Positions 1 to 8,975 are shown, counted from the stretch's first letter. The stretch is 64,000 nucleotides of DNA from Phycisphaerales bacterium UBA5793 (GCA_002418285.1 DIDT01000067.1:1-64000), one strand, 5' to 3'. Notes: a model not told the origin generated them from the sequence alone. A program made the numbers and translations.

Positions 1-285
1 GAGGGTGCGAGGCGGCTCACGCAGGCTCGAAGTGACTGCGGCGTAAACTGAGGATGCGTCGCGAATTCCGCTTCCCCAAACTGCACCCGCGCCGCAACGG
101 CGAGAATACTACAGAACAATGACTCAAGTGGTACCTCCGCGATATCGCCGAGAGTGGCTTGTACTGCTCGCGCTTCCTGACGAATCCGGTCCGTCAAAAT
201 GAACTCCAGTACGGCTGCATGCGTCGTCAGAGGATGCAGAGCATCTGCATCACGCTCCTTGTGGTAGCGGCGCAGCAAAGCGACG
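1..285 (-). other. Open antisense frame running off the window edge
   Basis: Between the window start and about position 285 the minus strand stays open, while the plus frame of the RHS gene is stopped at 120-122. The translated minus frame is rich in Leu, Ala, Glu and Arg, looks helical, and has no stop before position 1. The frame mirrors the RHS reading frame codon for codon, so above about 285 it is probably only a GC-driven shadow. Below that point it could be the 3' part of a gene cut off by the window. I recognise no family. Confidence 0.25.
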
Positions 286-3200
286 ACGGGCGGGTCATCA
301 AGGTCGATGGGAGCCAGCTCACCAAGACGAGACGCGACCGCCTTGGCCGCACCACGCACCAGTTCATCCTGGCGGTCGACGACGACGCGGCGAACACCTA
401 CGGGGATGTGTGGGCATCCGGCACGACGGATGTGGGTGGCGACATCGTGCTCGAAGAGCATCAGACGGTGTATGAATCGACGAACAGCGACAACGTCCTC
501 ATGAGCGTGAACATCGCCCGCCACCACAACGACTACGGCGTGACTGAGCGGGAGGGCGAACTTGATGACAACGGCGACGGGGATGTACTGTGTCTCACCG
601 ATGAGGATGTCAAGGGCCGCGTGAGCATCACGGCGATGTGGTACGATGACCTCGATCGCCTGACCGACACGGTGCAGTACGGCACCAACGGCATGATCGG
701 TGATGAATCCGCCAGCGGCGGGACCTTCGATCGCGACGGCCTGAGCGTGCCCAGTCGCAGCGACACGGCCCTGCGCACCACCACGGTCTACGACGATGAC
801 GGTTCAGTCCTGGCCACCCTGGACTCGCAGGGAAGCAGCGGCGTGCGCACCGAGTTCACGCTCGACGCCATGGGCCGCCAGACGGCGGTCATTCGCAATT
901 ACGTCAACGGCACGCCTTCGGGCGCCACGGGCGATGATGACCTCTTCACCCGCTATACCTACGTCGATGGCCTGCAGACGGAGATCTGGGTGGATGTGGA
1001 CGGAGATGACGTGCAGGATGCCGGCGTCGACCAGGTGACGCATTACATCTACGGCGTGACCAAGGGCGCCAGCGCCGGCGACTCGAAGATCTCCTCGAAG
1101 AATCTCCTTCATGCAGTGATCTATCCCGACTCGGATGATCCGACGGACCTCTCGGGCAACGGGACCGACACCGCCTATGACCGCGTCATGTTCGCCTACA
1201 ACGCCCAGAGGCAGGTGATCTGGCAAAAGGACCAGGCGGCCAACATCATCGAGACGGACTTCGACACCGCGGGAAGAGAGACGCACCGCCGGGCCACGAC
1301 CATCGCCGGCGGCTTCGACGACGCAATCAAGCGCATCAGCATGACCTACGACAGTCTGGGTCGCGTCGACACCATCGATCAGTACGACAACGCGACGGTG
1401 GGCAGCGGCACGATCCAGGACGAAATCAAGTACTCGCGAGACGGATGGGGCAACCTGACGGCCTTCGCGATGGACCGCAACTCGGGAATCGTGACCAGCA
1501 CCGACGCCTCGGACGGGTATTACGACATCGACTACACCTACGCGAAAGCCACCACCGGCCGCAATACACTCCGAAGGACGGGCGCGACCCTTCCCGAAGG
1601 AACCGCGATGACCTATGGGTACTTCTCGGCCGGCGGCCTGCACAACGCGGATGCGAGTCAACTGACCCGGCTCACGGCCGGAGGCGTGGCGCTCGTGGAG
1701 TACGCCTACGGGGGAATGGCGGAAGTGGTCGGCACGCAGTACCCGCAGCCGGATGTCTTCATGACGCTCTACGACCCGGCGGATGAGGATGACTACGACC
1801 GCATGGACAACTTCGGCCGCATTACTGAGTGCAAGTGGACCAAGGACCTGGGCACCGATCGCGACTTCTACCACACGACCGTCACCTGGGACCGGGGCAA
1901 CTTCATCACGCGCATCGAGGACAACATCCACAGCGGCTTCGACGTCGCTTACACGAACGACGATCTGGGCCGGCTCACCGACGCCACCGAAGGCACGTGG
2001 AACGGCTCATCCATCACGAGCGAGACGCGCAAGCAGACCTGGACGCTCGACCAGGTCGGCAACTGGGATCTGGCCCAGCTCGATGTGGATGGCGACAACA
2101 ACTACAACGAGGCGAACGAATACAACGACGACCGCACGCACAACGTCGTCAACGAACTCACCGGGCGCGATACGGACGACAACGGCACGGACAACTACAC
2201 CCTCGCCTACAACCTGCTCGGCCAGCTCACCAACGACGGCGCGAGCTACAAGTACAAGTACGACGCCTTCGGGCGCCTGGTCCTGGTGACGGACCTGAGC
2301 GACGCCACCCTCGCCGAGTTCACCTACTTCGGCACCGGCTTCCTCAAGTCCTTCCACGAGGACACCGAGCCCGACGGGGATGTGGATGCCAGCGATCCGG
2401 TCTACAACCTCGTCCACGATGAGCGCTGGCGGCTCATCGCCGTCTACCGCGCTGACGATGACAACCCCAAGGAACTCTTCGTTCCCCACCAGGCCGGCCT
2501 TGACGGGGCGGGCGGCTCCAGTTACATTAATGGCGTGGTGCTGCGTCAACGCGACGCCAACTCGGGCTGGACCTCGGCGGGCGACGGCACGCTCGAAGAG
2601 CGCCGCTACTACTGCCAGAACTGGCGCGGCGATCTCAGCGCGATCCTCACCAGCGGCGGACTGATCGCCGAATGGGCCAAGTACACCTCCTACGGCATCC
2701 CCTTCGGCCTGCCCGGCGGCGACATCGACTCCGACGGCGACTGCGACTCTGCCGACATCACCCAGATCCAGACCTGGATCGACGCCCCGGCGTACGACGT
2801 GCGCGGCGACATCGACCTCGACGGCGACGTCGACAGCACCGACAAGACCCTGGCGATCAACAACTACCAGGGCGCCACCAGCGGCTGGAACGCCCTCTCC
2901 GCCTCCGCCGTGGCCAACCGTGTCGGATACGCCGGCTACCAGCACGACTACAACCTCGACCTCAAGCACGTGCGAAACCGCGTCTACTCCGCCGAACTCG
3001 GACGCTGGACGCGACGCGATCCGCTTGGGTACGTGAGTACTCCGAATTTCTATTTATACGCGGACGACCATCCTTTGCCATTCGCTGATGCCACCGGATT
3101 GGTCTCCGTACCTTGCAACATCCAGACGGGCCAAGGCCAAGACTGTTGGAGTGACGTCCAAGAAGCGGGAAGTGACTCCCGGCTGAATTGCATTAGACGT

Positions 3201-3713
3201 GCCGTTGAACAGTCCTGTGGAAGCGTGCCACCCTTCAGGGTTGGCGAGGAATGCAAGCTTCAGAATCAGCAGGCATGCGCCGAGGGAAATGACCCGAACC
3301 CAGGCAGTCTCTGCGCGTTCTTTGACCGCGCAAGTCCACCCGAGATCTGCATTTGCCAACGTAATGAAGGCTGCCTCTACCCGTGCCAGTGTGAAGGCGA
3401 CAGACTCCTCGGCACTCTCTATCACGAGCTCCTCCATGCTTGGCACCACTGCGAACTTGATACGGACGATCCAGATAGACTTCCACGTGCGTGTCACTAT
3501 GAAGTGTTTCGCAATACGAGACGTTGCCACCTATGTCGCGAGATTTCATCCACATTCAACCAGCCTGGATCGGAGATTGAAGGGCTGCCGCCAGACACGG
3601 CATGCAGAGCTATTTGCGCTGTCTACTTTCCCGATTGGCCCGGATGCGTGGGTACTTGCATAACTGACTGGGATGACTGTACCGCATGGACCCCATGCCC
3701 TAGAGGGAACTGA
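159..3713 (+). CDS. RHS-repeat protein with dockerin-like insert and Cys-rich HExxH tip
   Basis: A large surface or secreted YD/RHS-repeat protein. Typical YD-repeat text (YDALGR-like, YTYDGLG-like) runs from about residue 43 to 960. RHS homology appears to start near GRVIKVDG (about 285), and the preceding 40 residues do not look like RHS, so the 5' end is probably truncated or rearranged and the TTG start is uncertain. At about residues 853-900 two Asp-rich loops (DIDSDGDCDSAD, DIDLDGDVDSTD) resemble dockerin/EF-hand Ca sites. The conserved end of the RHS cage (RNRVYSAELGRWTRRDPLGY) lies near 940-960. After it comes a variable tip of about 195 residues with over 20 cysteines and an HELLHAWHHCE motif near residue 1089, suggesting a zinc metallopeptidase-like or disulfide-rich effector. 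The tip DNA looks less GC-rich than the core, as expected for an exchanged tip. Toxin activity is inference. Confidence 0.85.
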   Translation: MYCSRFLTNPVRQNELQYGCMRRQRMQSICITLLVVAAQQSDDGRVIKVDGSQLTKTRRDRLGRTTHQFILAVDDDAANTYGDVWASGTTDVGGDIVLEEHQTVYESTNSDNVLMSVNIARHHNDYGVTEREGELDDNGDGDVLCLTDEDVKGRVSITAMWYDDLDRLTDTVQYGTNGMIGDESASGGTFDRDGLSVPSRSDTALRTTTVYDDDGSVLATLDSQGSSGVRTEFTLDAMGRQTAVIRNYVNGTPSGATGDDDLFTRYTYVDGLQTEIWVDVDGDDVQDAGVDQVTHYIYGVTKGASAGDSKISSKNLLHAVIYPDSDDPTDLSGNGTDTAYDRVMFAYNAQRQVIWQKDQAANIIETDFDTAGRETHRRATTIAGGFDDAIKRISMTYDSLGRVDTIDQYDNATVGSGTIQDEIKYSRDGWGNLTAFAMDRNSGIVTSTDASDGYYDIDYTYAKATTGRNTLRRTGATLPEGTAMTYGYFSAGGLHNADASQLTRLTAGGVALVEYAYGGMAEVVGTQYPQPDVFMTLYDPADEDDYDRMDNFGRITECKWTKDLGTDRDFYHTTVTWDRGNFITRIEDNIHSGFDVAYTNDDLGRLTDATEGTWNGSSITSETRKQTWTLDQVGNWDLAQLDVDGDNNYNEANEYNDDRTHNVVNELTGRDTDDNGTDNYTLAYNLLGQLTNDGASYKYKYDAFGRLVLVTDLSDATLAEFTYFGTGFLKSFHEDTEPDGDVDASDPVYNLVHDERWRLIAVYRADDDNPKELFVPHQAGLDGAGGSSYINGVVLRQRDANSGWTSAGDGTLEERRYYCQNWRGDLSAILTSGGLIAEWAKYTSYGIPFGLPGGDIDSDGDCDSADITQIQTWIDAPAYDVRGDIDLDGDVDSTDKTLAINNYQGATSGWNALSASAVANRVGYAGYQHDYNLDLKHVRNRVYSAELGRWTRRDPLGYVSTPNFYLYADDHPLPFADATGLVSVPCNIQTGQGQDCWSDVQEAGSDSRLNCIRRAVEQSCGSVPPFRVGEECKLQNQQACAEGNDPNPGSLCAFFDRASPPEICICQRNEGCLYPCQCEGDRLLGTLYHELLHAWHHCELDTDDPDRLPRACHYEVFRNTRRCHLCREISSTFNQPGSEIEGLPPDTACRAICAVYFPDWPGCVGTCITDWDDCTAWTPCPRGN

Positions 3714-3753
3714 TTTCGCCTTTGCGATTGCGACGTTGTAGGATAGGACACAT

Positions 3754-4791
3754 ATGTACACGCAGCTCACCCTCTTTTGCGCCGTGCTCTTCGCATACAT
3801 ACCTACCTCACAATCACCGCCTGAGCCCGATACGATTCCAACCACTGCCGAGCTCCAGGCGCCAGTTGTGCGGCAAATCCTCGGACGGGTGCTTTCGCCA
3901 CAGTCCCATGCCGTGACCGTTGACGTGATAGATCGCGTTCTTATCGACGTTCGAGTCAATTTGGATACGACCCGTATGGGTCAGGTGCCAGGAGACGCAG
4001 CCGACGAAGATCTTGTCCTTCTGAGGAGCACGGTTCTGGAGGAAGTCGCGTCGCTGCACGGCAGGTGTTATGCGGAACTAGAACGTGACCTAGACGACGA
4101 GTGTTTCAATATGGAGAACGCCATTCGGTTCACTTACGTCGGAGAGTTACCGGAATGGAGTGTTGTCCCTCTGGTGGCCATGTTCGAAGTGCATCCAAAG
4201 TGGCAGCATCTGGTGGAAGATGCTTGTCGACGTCTTGAGTTCGTGTATTGGGGTCCGAGGAGAGTGTACGTTAGAGTCCCGCTAGATCTCTCCACCGAGT
4301 TCGAGGGAGTCGAGATTAGTGATGGTGGTCTATTGGCTGCGGCCTCCCACGGCACGGGTCGGATTCCGGAGCCAGAGCTATCCGACCCCCAGGCGAAAGT
4401 GGTGATTACAGTCACGCCTCAAGTCGAACCCGATCTGCGCAAGATGGGATTCGATATCCGTATCACCAACGTGGGGAAGGCCAACGTTGTGATCCCGCGG
4501 TGGCGACTGACTGATTTGCGATTTGTTGATCGCAATGGAAGAGAGGCGGAGCGAGGCTTTAATCGTGAGGGGAATCGCAATCTGGCGGCAGTGCCGGCGT
4601 ATATTTCGATACCGCCTGGGGATCAGCGATCGTTTACTGTGGCTATTGGCACGCGGCCAGATACGCTCTATGGCTCTTATGCGAGCGTCGGAGAAGCGGT
4701 CTGGCAAGTTATGTTGCCAAACCTGAATCGAGAGCATAATATCGCGGTAGTGGAATACAATGCACCCTCGGTAGACCTTTCGCTCGACTAA
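3754..4791 (+). CDS. Secreted hypothetical protein downstream of the RHS tip
   Basis: A 345-residue protein beginning with a hydrophobic stretch (LTLFCAVLFAYIP) that resembles a signal peptide. It starts about 40 bp after the RHS stop on the same strand, with a GGATAGG purine run upstream of the ATG. No family is recognised. The C-terminal third has beta-rich text (VVITVTPQVEPDLRKMGFDI, then an IPPGDQRSFTVAIG segment) that looks like an immunoglobulin-like or DUF-type sandwich. Position directly behind an RHS tip is where immunity proteins usually sit. An export signal would fit an immunity protein against a periplasmic effector, but that role is inferred from position only. Confidence 0.72.
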   Translation: MYTQLTLFCAVLFAYIPTSQSPPEPDTIPTTAELQAPVVRQILGRVLSPQSHAVTVDVIDRVLIDVRVNLDTTRMGQVPGDAADEDLVLLRSTVLEEVASLHGRCYAELERDLDDECFNMENAIRFTYVGELPEWSVVPLVAMFEVHPKWQHLVEDACRRLEFVYWGPRRVYVRVPLDLSTEFEGVEISDGGLLAAASHGTGRIPEPELSDPQAKVVITVTPQVEPDLRKMGFDIRITNVGKANVVIPRWRLTDLRFVDRNGREAERGFNREGNRNLAAVPAYISIPPGDQRSFTVAIGTRPDTLYGSYASVGEAVWQVMLPNLNREHNIAVVEYNAPSVDLSLD

Positions 4792-4958
4792 GATAGCAAG
4801 AATCATTGATCAGGGGAAGCGACGCGGCCAGCCTACACACGGCTCTGGTGGATGTTCGTGGGCAGAGGGGCGATGGGCGCGAGTGCCCGCAAGAGGCACT
4901 GAACACAGTTCTGCATGTGCCTGGCCGAGGTCGGCGTCATATGAGCAGGACGCTGACA

Positions 4959-5693
4959 TCATGTCCGCATTGACGATCGTGCTACCTGCAACCCCGGTGC
5001 GAAGCGATCCACGATCGCGGTAACGCATGTGTGGAACCACGCTGGTGCAAGCGGACTGACGACGATGTCCGTCACCAGATCACTGAGGTTGACATGCAGG
5101 CCAAGCCCAGCAGGATACCGGTCGAAGTCCATGTCGAATCCGTGTTCTCCATCGAGCTTCTTCTGGATCTGCCATTTCACTACACGACATTCTCGTTCAT
5201 CTCTGAAGAAGTGGCGCTTGATCATCGCCAGTTGGAGCGCATTGCCGTCATAGAGCATGTGGTCCGGGGAGACGTATCGTACCTGTCCAACGTAGACGTC
5301 TGGGGGTAGCGCACTAACCAGCCGGGAGTACGTGGTTCGTAAGGCTACTCCTGCGGCACCGCCATATACGCGCCACATTCCCTGCGTCTCGTGGTCCTGC
5401 AGGCACCAACAATTCACGTACAGTGAAGCCCGCATGAACGTCTCGCTTCGTTCCGCAATCGAAAACTGTAGGTCTTTGTTCTTCATGAGTTGACGGACGT
5501 GAGAGTCATAGGCAGCCCTGTACGTGGCGGTGTATCTGCCCTCCAATGGATCTTCGAGACTGCGAAGCTGAGCCATGTGAAGTTCGGAGCGATGCAGCAA
5601 GTCGACGAGTTTTGGAACGTCCATGTAGCGCCAGATAATCCCGTTCGAATCAGCAGGCTGGGGGAATGCTTGATGATCGGTGATCGCAGCCAT
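4959..5693 (-). CDS. DUF2971 family protein
   Basis: The N-terminal WRYMDVPKLVDLL segment, the LEDPLEGRY motif, the central CWCLQDHETQGMWRVYG and the following GVALRTTYSRL match the DUF2971 pattern, a family of unknown biochemical function often found in accessory and defence regions. The ATG at 5693 (MAAITDHQ) is preferred over a start 13 codons upstream because it lies just after the stop of the preceding ImmA-type gene, about 10 bp away, with a GAGGATTGA purine run before it. It is the last gene of the sigma / small protein / ImmA / DUF2971 operon. About 245 residues, soluble, with no membrane segments. Confidence 0.85.
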   Translation of the reverse strand: MAAITDHQAFPQPADSNGIIWRYMDVPKLVDLLHRSELHMAQLRSLEDPLEGRYTATYRAAYDSHVRQLMKNKDLQFSIAERSETFMRASLYVNCWCLQDHETQGMWRVYGGAAGVALRTTYSRLVSALPPDVYVGQVRYVSPDHMLYDGNALQLAMIKRHFFRDERECRVVKWQIQKKLDGEHGFDMDFDRYPAGLGLHVNLSDLVTDIVVSPLAPAWFHTCVTAIVDRFAPGLQVARSSMRT

Positions 5694-5703
5694 TGTTCTC
5701 AAT

Positions 5704-6597
5704 TCAATCCTCGTCCCCGTCGCACAGCTCATCCTCAGGGATCGAAAGGACGACGATCATCGTGTCCATGACCCGTGCCGGCAGATACGACTCCGTCACT
5801 GACAGTCGTTGCGCAAGGTCATCGTCGTACATGAGGAACCAGTCGCGAGCCCAGCCGCCACGCTTGGCAATCACATTGGCGCCGTTGAGATACTCCGTCC
5901 ATGCGGCTTGGGCGGCTTTCGAGCGGAGCGGTCCCTTTTCTCCGGGATATATGCGTTGCTCGATCAGCGGATCGCTGCGTCGTGTCCAAGCAATTTCACC
6001 GTCCCGTACAGCAACGATGGCCCCGCAGAAGTGTGAGACTTCCACAGTCCGAAGCGACGCGCTGAGGAATGAAGTCTTGAACGTGTCTGCCACCTCGGTG
6101 ATGAGCCCGATAGAGAGATCGTCCTGGTTGACGATTGACTTCACCAAAGGATCGGGCATGAGCAAATGAGCGGCAAAGCAGTCGGCCTGCTGTTCGATCG
6201 GCATCGAAGCCATGAACTCGCTGCGCGATCCGTGGCTCTTCCCGCCCGAGCGCAAGTAGTCGTGGTGATCCTCGATGAAGTAGTGGCCAAGCTCGTGAGC
6301 CAGGGAAAACCGCGTGCGTGGGGCGTGCCCGTCGGTCAAAGCGCGATCGTACTTTGTGTTGTAGAAGCATACAAAGCGCCTCTTCGAAGAGTGGTACTCG
6401 AGTCTGCCGTCGAAGGCGCTGCCGTAGTCACCGCAGCACAAGCGAAGGTGTTTGCGCTCACTGCGCGCGATCTGGACCGGGTCCACCGGCGGGCTGGAAA
6501 TGCGGAGGCGCTGGATCAGGAATTCCGCGTCACGGCGGGCGATCCTGAGCCGGTGCTCAAGGGCTGCTCGTTCAAGATTCCGCGGTCCCCTGCTCAT
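5704..6597 (-). CDS. ImmA/IrrE family metallo-endopeptidase
   Basis: A 297-residue protein with the zincin site HELGHYFIEDHH around residue 100 and the downstream EQQADCFAAHLLMP motif that supplies the third zinc ligand, both diagnostic of ImmA/IrrE (DUF955, M78) proteases. Family members typically cleave a repressor or other regulator to induce mobile-element or stress genes; no XRE repressor is fused to or next to this one. The start at 6597 (MSRGPRN) follows an AAAGGATG run and overlaps the upstream gene by about 26 bp. The longer open frame upstream only shadows that gene. The most likely partner is the sigma factor or small acidic protein encoded just upstream (inference). Confidence 0.85.
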   Translation of the reverse strand: MSRGPRNLERAALEHRLRIARRDAEFLIQRLRISSPPVDPVQIARSERKHLRLCCGDYGSAFDGRLEYHSSKRRFVCFYNTKYDRALTDGHAPRTRFSLAHELGHYFIEDHHDYLRSGGKSHGSRSEFMASMPIEQQADCFAAHLLMPDPLVKSIVNQDDLSIGLITEVADTFKTSFLSASLRTVEVSHFCGAIVAVRDGEIAWTRRSDPLIEQRIYPGEKGPLRSKAAQAAWTEYLNGANVIAKRGGWARDWFLMYDDDLAQRLSVTESYLPARVMDTMIVVLSIPEDELCDGDED

Positions 6598-6961
6598 CGT
6601 CATCCTTTGTTTCATCTGCTTCATCATCGTCAGACAGTGCTTCCTCGCGCTGTCGACGCATTTGCTCTTCCACACCGGGGTCAGCCTCCCCCTCGTTGCG
6701 ATATAGCCCGAGCACCTCATCCACCTCGTCTTCGATCTCCCGCTTAGGATCACCGGTACGTTCGTTGTAGCTCGGCTCGCGGGGAATCGCGGAGGCCGCA
6801 ATCCGGGCGAACTCGACAACCTGAGCCTCCGAAAGCGGGACCTCGGGAGCCTCGTCGTACTCGCGGGCGGCTTCTTCGTCGGTGAGCGGGGCGAGATACA
6901 AGGCTCGTCGAATCTCGTCCCCCATCTCGTTCCAGAACCTGTCGTCCCTTGGGTCGGTCAT
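6572..6961 (-). CDS. Small acidic protein between sigma factor and ImmA
   Basis: 129 residues. The N-terminal half has a defined pattern (DDRFWNEMGDEIRRALYL, LTDEEAAREYDEAPEVPLSE) and the C-terminal half is very acidic and low-complexity (EEALSDDDEADETKDDDEQ). Its ATG overlaps the stop of the sigma gene (ATGA at 6958-6961) and its own end overlaps the ImmA start, so the three are translationally coupled. I do not recognise the family. In this position an anti-sigma factor or regulated substrate of the protease is plausible. No membrane segment or zinc motif of the classical ZAS type is visible. Confidence 0.75.
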   Translation of the reverse strand: MTDPRDDRFWNEMGDEIRRALYLAPLTDEEAAREYDEAPEVPLSEAQVVEFARIAASAIPREPSYNERTGDPKREIEDEVDEVLGLYRNEGEADPGVEEQMRRQREEALSDDDEADETKDDDEQGTAES

Positions 6962-7560
6962 GGCCTTGTGTCCTCACGGTAAACACCTCGCCGCACGAGA
7001 TCCTCCCTGAGCTTCCGCTTGGCACGTGCGCGTGCTTGATGGATTGCATTGTCATTCGTACCCCAGGCTTCGGCCAACTCACCCGCGGGGGCCTTGCCGT
7101 CGGAATGAGCCAAGTCGGCGAGGATGACGCGGCGCTCCTTGGAAGGGAGCGCGTCGATGGCGTCGCGGACCTGTTGCGCGCGACGCTCGGCTTCCTTGCG
7201 ATGCTTTGGCGTGAGAGTCTCTCGGGACGGTCTCCTCTTGTCTATCTCGATGTCCTCGTGCGCTTCGGCGCACGGGTGCTTCCTCTCGGCACGCAGGATC
7301 GACCTGGCGCAGTTCTGCGCCAGTTTCGTCACCCAGACGCGCAGCGACCCTTTCCCGGGGTCGAAGCGGTTGATCCGGTTCACAAGACGAATCAGGGCCT
7401 CCTGCCAAGCGTCTTCCCAGATGGTCGGGTATCGCCTTTGCAGGAAGCCCTGGACCTTCGGACCGTGTTGTGCGATGAAGGCGCGGATCGCCTCCTCATC
7501 GCCGCATGCGATGTTGAGAGCAAGGTCATAGTCCGTTTGCGTCTGTGCGTCTTCATCCAT
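6958..7560 (-). CDS. ECF-type RNA polymerase sigma factor
   Basis: A 200-residue sigma-70 family protein. Region 2 is recognisable as WEDAWQEALIRLVNRINRFD followed by GSLRVWVTKLAQNCARSILR. Region 4 is DAIDALPSKERRVILADLAH through NAIHQARARAKRKLREDL, a helix-turn-helix for the -35 element. The start at 7560 (MDEDAQTQ) is favoured over one 12 codons upstream because the upstream residues do not look like the family. It is the first gene of the operon and overlaps the next gene by an ATGA. It probably directs transcription of this operon or of accessory genes nearby; the target promoters are unknown. Confidence 0.9.
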   Translation of the reverse strand: MDEDAQTQTDYDLALNIACGDEEAIRAFIAQHGPKVQGFLQRRYPTIWEDAWQEALIRLVNRINRFDPGKGSLRVWVTKLAQNCARSILRAERKHPCAEAHEDIEIDKRRPSRETLTPKHRKEAERRAQQVRDAIDALPSKERRVILADLAHSDGKAPAGELAEAWGTNDNAIHQARARAKRKLREDLVRRGVYREDTRP

Positions 7561-7732
7561 CAGCACGCGTCCTTGATGTCTGGGGCCGGGATGCACTACG
7601 CAGGCCCCTTACGCCTCATCGATGATCGCCAATCGGCGCGTCCGTAAGGGCCTCGCGTAGTGCTCACTGAAGGGGCGTTGTGCCCCGGACAAATCGAAAC
7701 GGGCGGACCGCCCATCTTTCAAGGAGCCAGAA

Positions 7733-7966
7733 ATGGCCAAGGGCAAGAACGTTCACGTGGTGCCGAACGGCAAGAACTGGCAGGTGAAACCCGAAGGCGG
7801 GAAGCCTGTCTCGAATCATAAGACCCAGGGTGCCGCCGCGAAGGCGGCTAAACCCATCGCTCAGAAGAACAAGGGAGAGGTCGTGATCCACCGCCCGAAC
7901 GGCCAGATTCGTGACTCGGACAGCTACGGCAGCGATCCGAATCCTCCCAAAGATCGGAAGCACTGA
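7733..7966 (+). CDS. DUF2188 domain protein
   Basis: A 77-residue basic protein with the DUF2188 layout: HVVPNGKNWQVKPEGGKPVS, then an Ala/Lys-rich helix (GAAAKAAKPIAQKNKGEVVI) and HRPNGQIRDSDSYG. The family is small, widespread and of unknown function; the fold is a short beta-sheet plus helix. A strong Shine-Dalgarno (CAAGGAG) precedes the ATG by about 8 bp. It is divergent from the sigma-factor operon, and the 170 bp between them probably hold both promoters. Confidence 0.87.
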   Translation: MAKGKNVHVVPNGKNWQVKPEGGKPVSNHKTQGAAAKAAKPIAQKNKGEVVIHRPNGQIRDSDSYGSDPNPPKDRKH

Positions 7967-8259
7967 GCGGACCAGTCGGGGGCGGGCCGCGCGCAGTACA
8001 GCCGCAGGCGCCGGCCCGCTCGAGGGCGTCATTGCGGGATATTGAGTCGTTCCCGAGCTTCTGCAAGGACTTCATGGTGGAGAGGCACTGGAGGTCGTAT
8101 CCGCGTGCGCCATGGCGCCAGGCGATCTGAAGTCTGTCGAGACGGTGCCAGCACCGTCGAAATCCGGCTTTGTACGCACGTAGCGTCTGGAGTCTGTTCG
8201 AGCTCGATCACCCTCAGCGGCGCGGGCAGGTGGCATCACAGCATTTGCAGGAGAGAGTC

Positions 8260-8421
8260 ATGGCTGCACCGGAAATTGATATTCTTGGCCCGATGTGGTT
8301 GATACTTACGGCAGTGGCGCAAGCGTTTTGGAACCTCCCTCTGTTACTGAAGATGTTTCTGATCATTGGAATCCTTCTGCGGATCGCCATTCCGAGCACG
8401 TGGGGGTCGCGCGGGCACTGA
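8260..8421 (+). CDS. Small membrane protein, 53 residues
   Basis: The ATG at 8260 is preceded by GCAGGAGAGAG, a strong ribosome-binding site. The product is mostly hydrophobic: MWLILTAVAQAFW and LLLKMFLIIGILLRIAI form one or two membrane segments, ending in a polar SRGH tail. No family is recognised. The good ribosome-binding site and the composition are the support; conservation could not be tested. Confidence 0.5.
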   Translation: MAAPEIDILGPMWLILTAVAQAFWNLPLLLKMFLIIGILLRIAIPSTWGSRGH

Positions 8422-8678
8422 AGGCGGACATAGATGGCGTTGGCACGAAAGCGAGACGCGGGCGCGGCCGGAGCCCTGTATGCAGGGTATCGGCACTCAT
8501 CGGAGCCGCTCGTTGCATGCCCAAGAGAGGACATGAACTCATCTTCCGGAGTCATTGATCGATGGCCAGATAACCTTGATAGGGCACCACCAACCATCGC
8601 AGGCACCACAATTCGCCGATTCTGGTACTGCGCTTTGTTCCTCTCGTCAATCGTCAATTGCGGCACACCCGAAGCCAT

Positions 8679-8975
8679 CTACAAGTCCTCGTTTCGCCGA
8701 GTTGTTGCCTTTTTGTGTCCATATAGCAGCGTGACGGCTGATAGCACGCCGATAGAACTACTGACCACGCCTCTCATAAGGTCGGTAGTCGCTGTGTGTT
8801 CCACAGGCTCATAGTCGGCAAAGCGAAGCGTGCTTTCAAGCGCTTCGACATACTGATACTGTCGACACACGCTCGCGTACACGGACAACGCGCCGTAGCT
8901 GAGTCCAGATATTGCAGCTGACGTCAGCAGCACGTCAGTGATAGTGCGCCCTATGGGTAACTTCATTTTATACAT
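8679..8975 (-). CDS. Small two-pass membrane protein, end of kinase operon
   Basis: 98 residues with two hydrophobic stretches: DVLLTSAAISGLSYGALSVY near the N-terminus and GVVSSSIGVLSAVTLLYG near the C-terminus, followed by a basic tail. The ATG at 8975 overlaps the stop of the upstream gene (AATGTATAA); a second ATG lies three codons later. It is the last gene of a five-gene minus-strand operon. No family is recognised. Its coupling to the kinase genes suggests a membrane component of the same system. Confidence 0.6.
   Translation of the reverse strand: MYKMKLPIGRTITDVLLTSAAISGLSYGALSVYASVCRQYQYVEALESTLRFADYEPVEHTATTDLMRGVVSSSIGVLSAVTLLYGHKKATTRRNEDL

Noticed and set aside
804..2969. Long minus-strand frames opposite the RHS gene (804-1931, 2007-2969)
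   Set aside because: They mirror the RHS codons exactly, are rich in Val, Arg and Asp in the way expected of antisense GC-rich DNA, and have no motif or ribosome-binding site.
3814..4806. Minus-strand frames opposite the RHS companion
   Set aside because: No protein-like composition; the plus-strand gene with signal peptide explains the region.
8434..8814. Plus-strand 126-residue frame
   Set aside because: It overlaps a minus-strand membrane protein that fits the operon; the frame itself has shuffled composition and no ribosome-binding site.
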